From positions 1 through 6,431 of the forward strand of contig WJJW01000026.1 of NCBI GenBank assembly GCA_014729455.1: a DNA stretch of 6,431 nt, in the 5' to 3' direction. The DNA comes from Candidatus Eiseniibacteriota bacterium. GTDB lineage: Bacteria > Eisenbacteria > RBG-16-71-46 > CAIMUX01 > VGJL01. The notes under the pieces are model-generated. The model was given only the letters and a program-made list of their open reading frames with translations, was not told where the DNA came from and did no database searches. The position numbers and the translations under genes were made by a program. This document shows, one piece after another, positions 6,270-6,431 of this stretch. The first letter of the stretch is position 1; the number at the start of each line of letters is the position of its first letter.

Positions 6270-6431
6270 TCATGGACGTCCCTGCCTCGGGTACTCGCCG
6301 GAGTCCGCGCTGTGACTCCAGTCCCCCACCAGCAGGATCTGCACGTCCATGACGTTGGTTCCGGTCGGCCCGATCCGGAGCAAATCGTCGAGAGGCGCGA
6401 AGAAGCGGTATGTGTCGTTCGCCGCCAGCGA
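6270..6431 (-). CDS. Glycerate 2-kinase, MOFRL family (C-terminal end only)
   Basis: Only the last 53 residues are in the window; the rest lies beyond the right edge. The segment ANDTYRFFAPLDDLLRIGPTGTNVMDVQILLVG is the conserved C-terminal block of MOFRL-type glycerate kinases (GlxK/GckA/TtuD-like), which phosphorylate D-glycerate to 2-phosphoglycerate in the cytoplasm. The GPTGTNVMD stretch is the most telling. A short polar tail (DWSHSADSGEYPRQGRP) follows, slightly longer than I expect for the family. The TGA stop at 6272-6270 lies 22 bases before the selenoprotein ATG, so that gene is probably transcribed from the kinase promoter or one inside it. The functional link to the secreted proteins is not obvious and may be only positional. 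Confidence 0.85.
   Translation of the reverse strand, partial: SLAANDTYRFFAPLDDLLRIGPTGTNVMDVQILLVGDWSHSADSGEYPRQGRP

Noticed and set aside
4334..6352. A 672-codon open frame on the plus strand, antisense to the selenoprotein gene
   Set aside because: Its translation is Arg/Val/Asp/Pro-rich with no recognisable domain or start signal. In GC-rich genes the antisense frame is often open because stop codons are rare there; the minus strand encodes clear domains.

Overview
The window is a compact run of six genes, all on the minus strand, in GC-rich DNA with strong GC bias at third codon positions. Two large secreted proteins carry FlgD-like (FlgD_ig) C-terminal Ig modules. Together with the high GC, this is typical of Eisenbacteria / Krumholzibacteriota-type lineages of the FCB group. 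That placement is an inference from protein style, not from a marker gene. TGA ends several genes here at normal family lengths, so the code is standard.

Read in the direction of transcription (right to left), the layout is as follows. At 6431-6270 is the C-terminal end of a MOFRL-type glycerate 2-kinase. At 6247-4217 is a secreted multidomain protein made of an LVIVD-type beta-propeller, an Ig-like module, a TlpA-like redoxin domain and a FlgD-like tail. At 4196-2643 is a secreted right-handed beta-helix protein with a FlgD-like tail. At 2553-2101 is a Bcp/PrxQ peroxiredoxin. At 2054-1413 is the nicotinamidase PncA. At 1406 to the window edge is nicotinate phosphoribosyltransferase PncB, nearly complete. 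The longest gene-free stretch is 89 bases (2554-2642), so there is no sizeable non-coding region.

The key observation is that the second gene has an in-frame TGA at 4834-4832, exactly where a thioredoxin-fold protein has the first cysteine of its CxxC motif (Trp-TGA-Pro-Ile-Cys). The frame then stays open for 205 codons and completes the redoxin domain and the tail. Directly after the TGA lies a perfect 7-bp hairpin with a GGC loop, extendable by a lower stem, at the distance expected of a bacterial SECIS element. The best reading is one selenoprotein of about 676 residues with selenocysteine at 472, which a standard gene caller would split into two false genes. An LVIVD propeller / Ig / Sec-redoxin / FlgD architecture is one I do not recognise as described.

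Functionally, pncA and pncB (6-base gap) form an NAD-salvage pair converting nicotinamide to nicotinate to nicotinate mononucleotide. The selenoprotein and the beta-helix protein (20-base gap) look co-transcribed and exported by a similar route. The peroxiredoxin may have its own promoter in the 89-base gap, where a TTGACA is flanked by a perfect 12-bp direct repeat.
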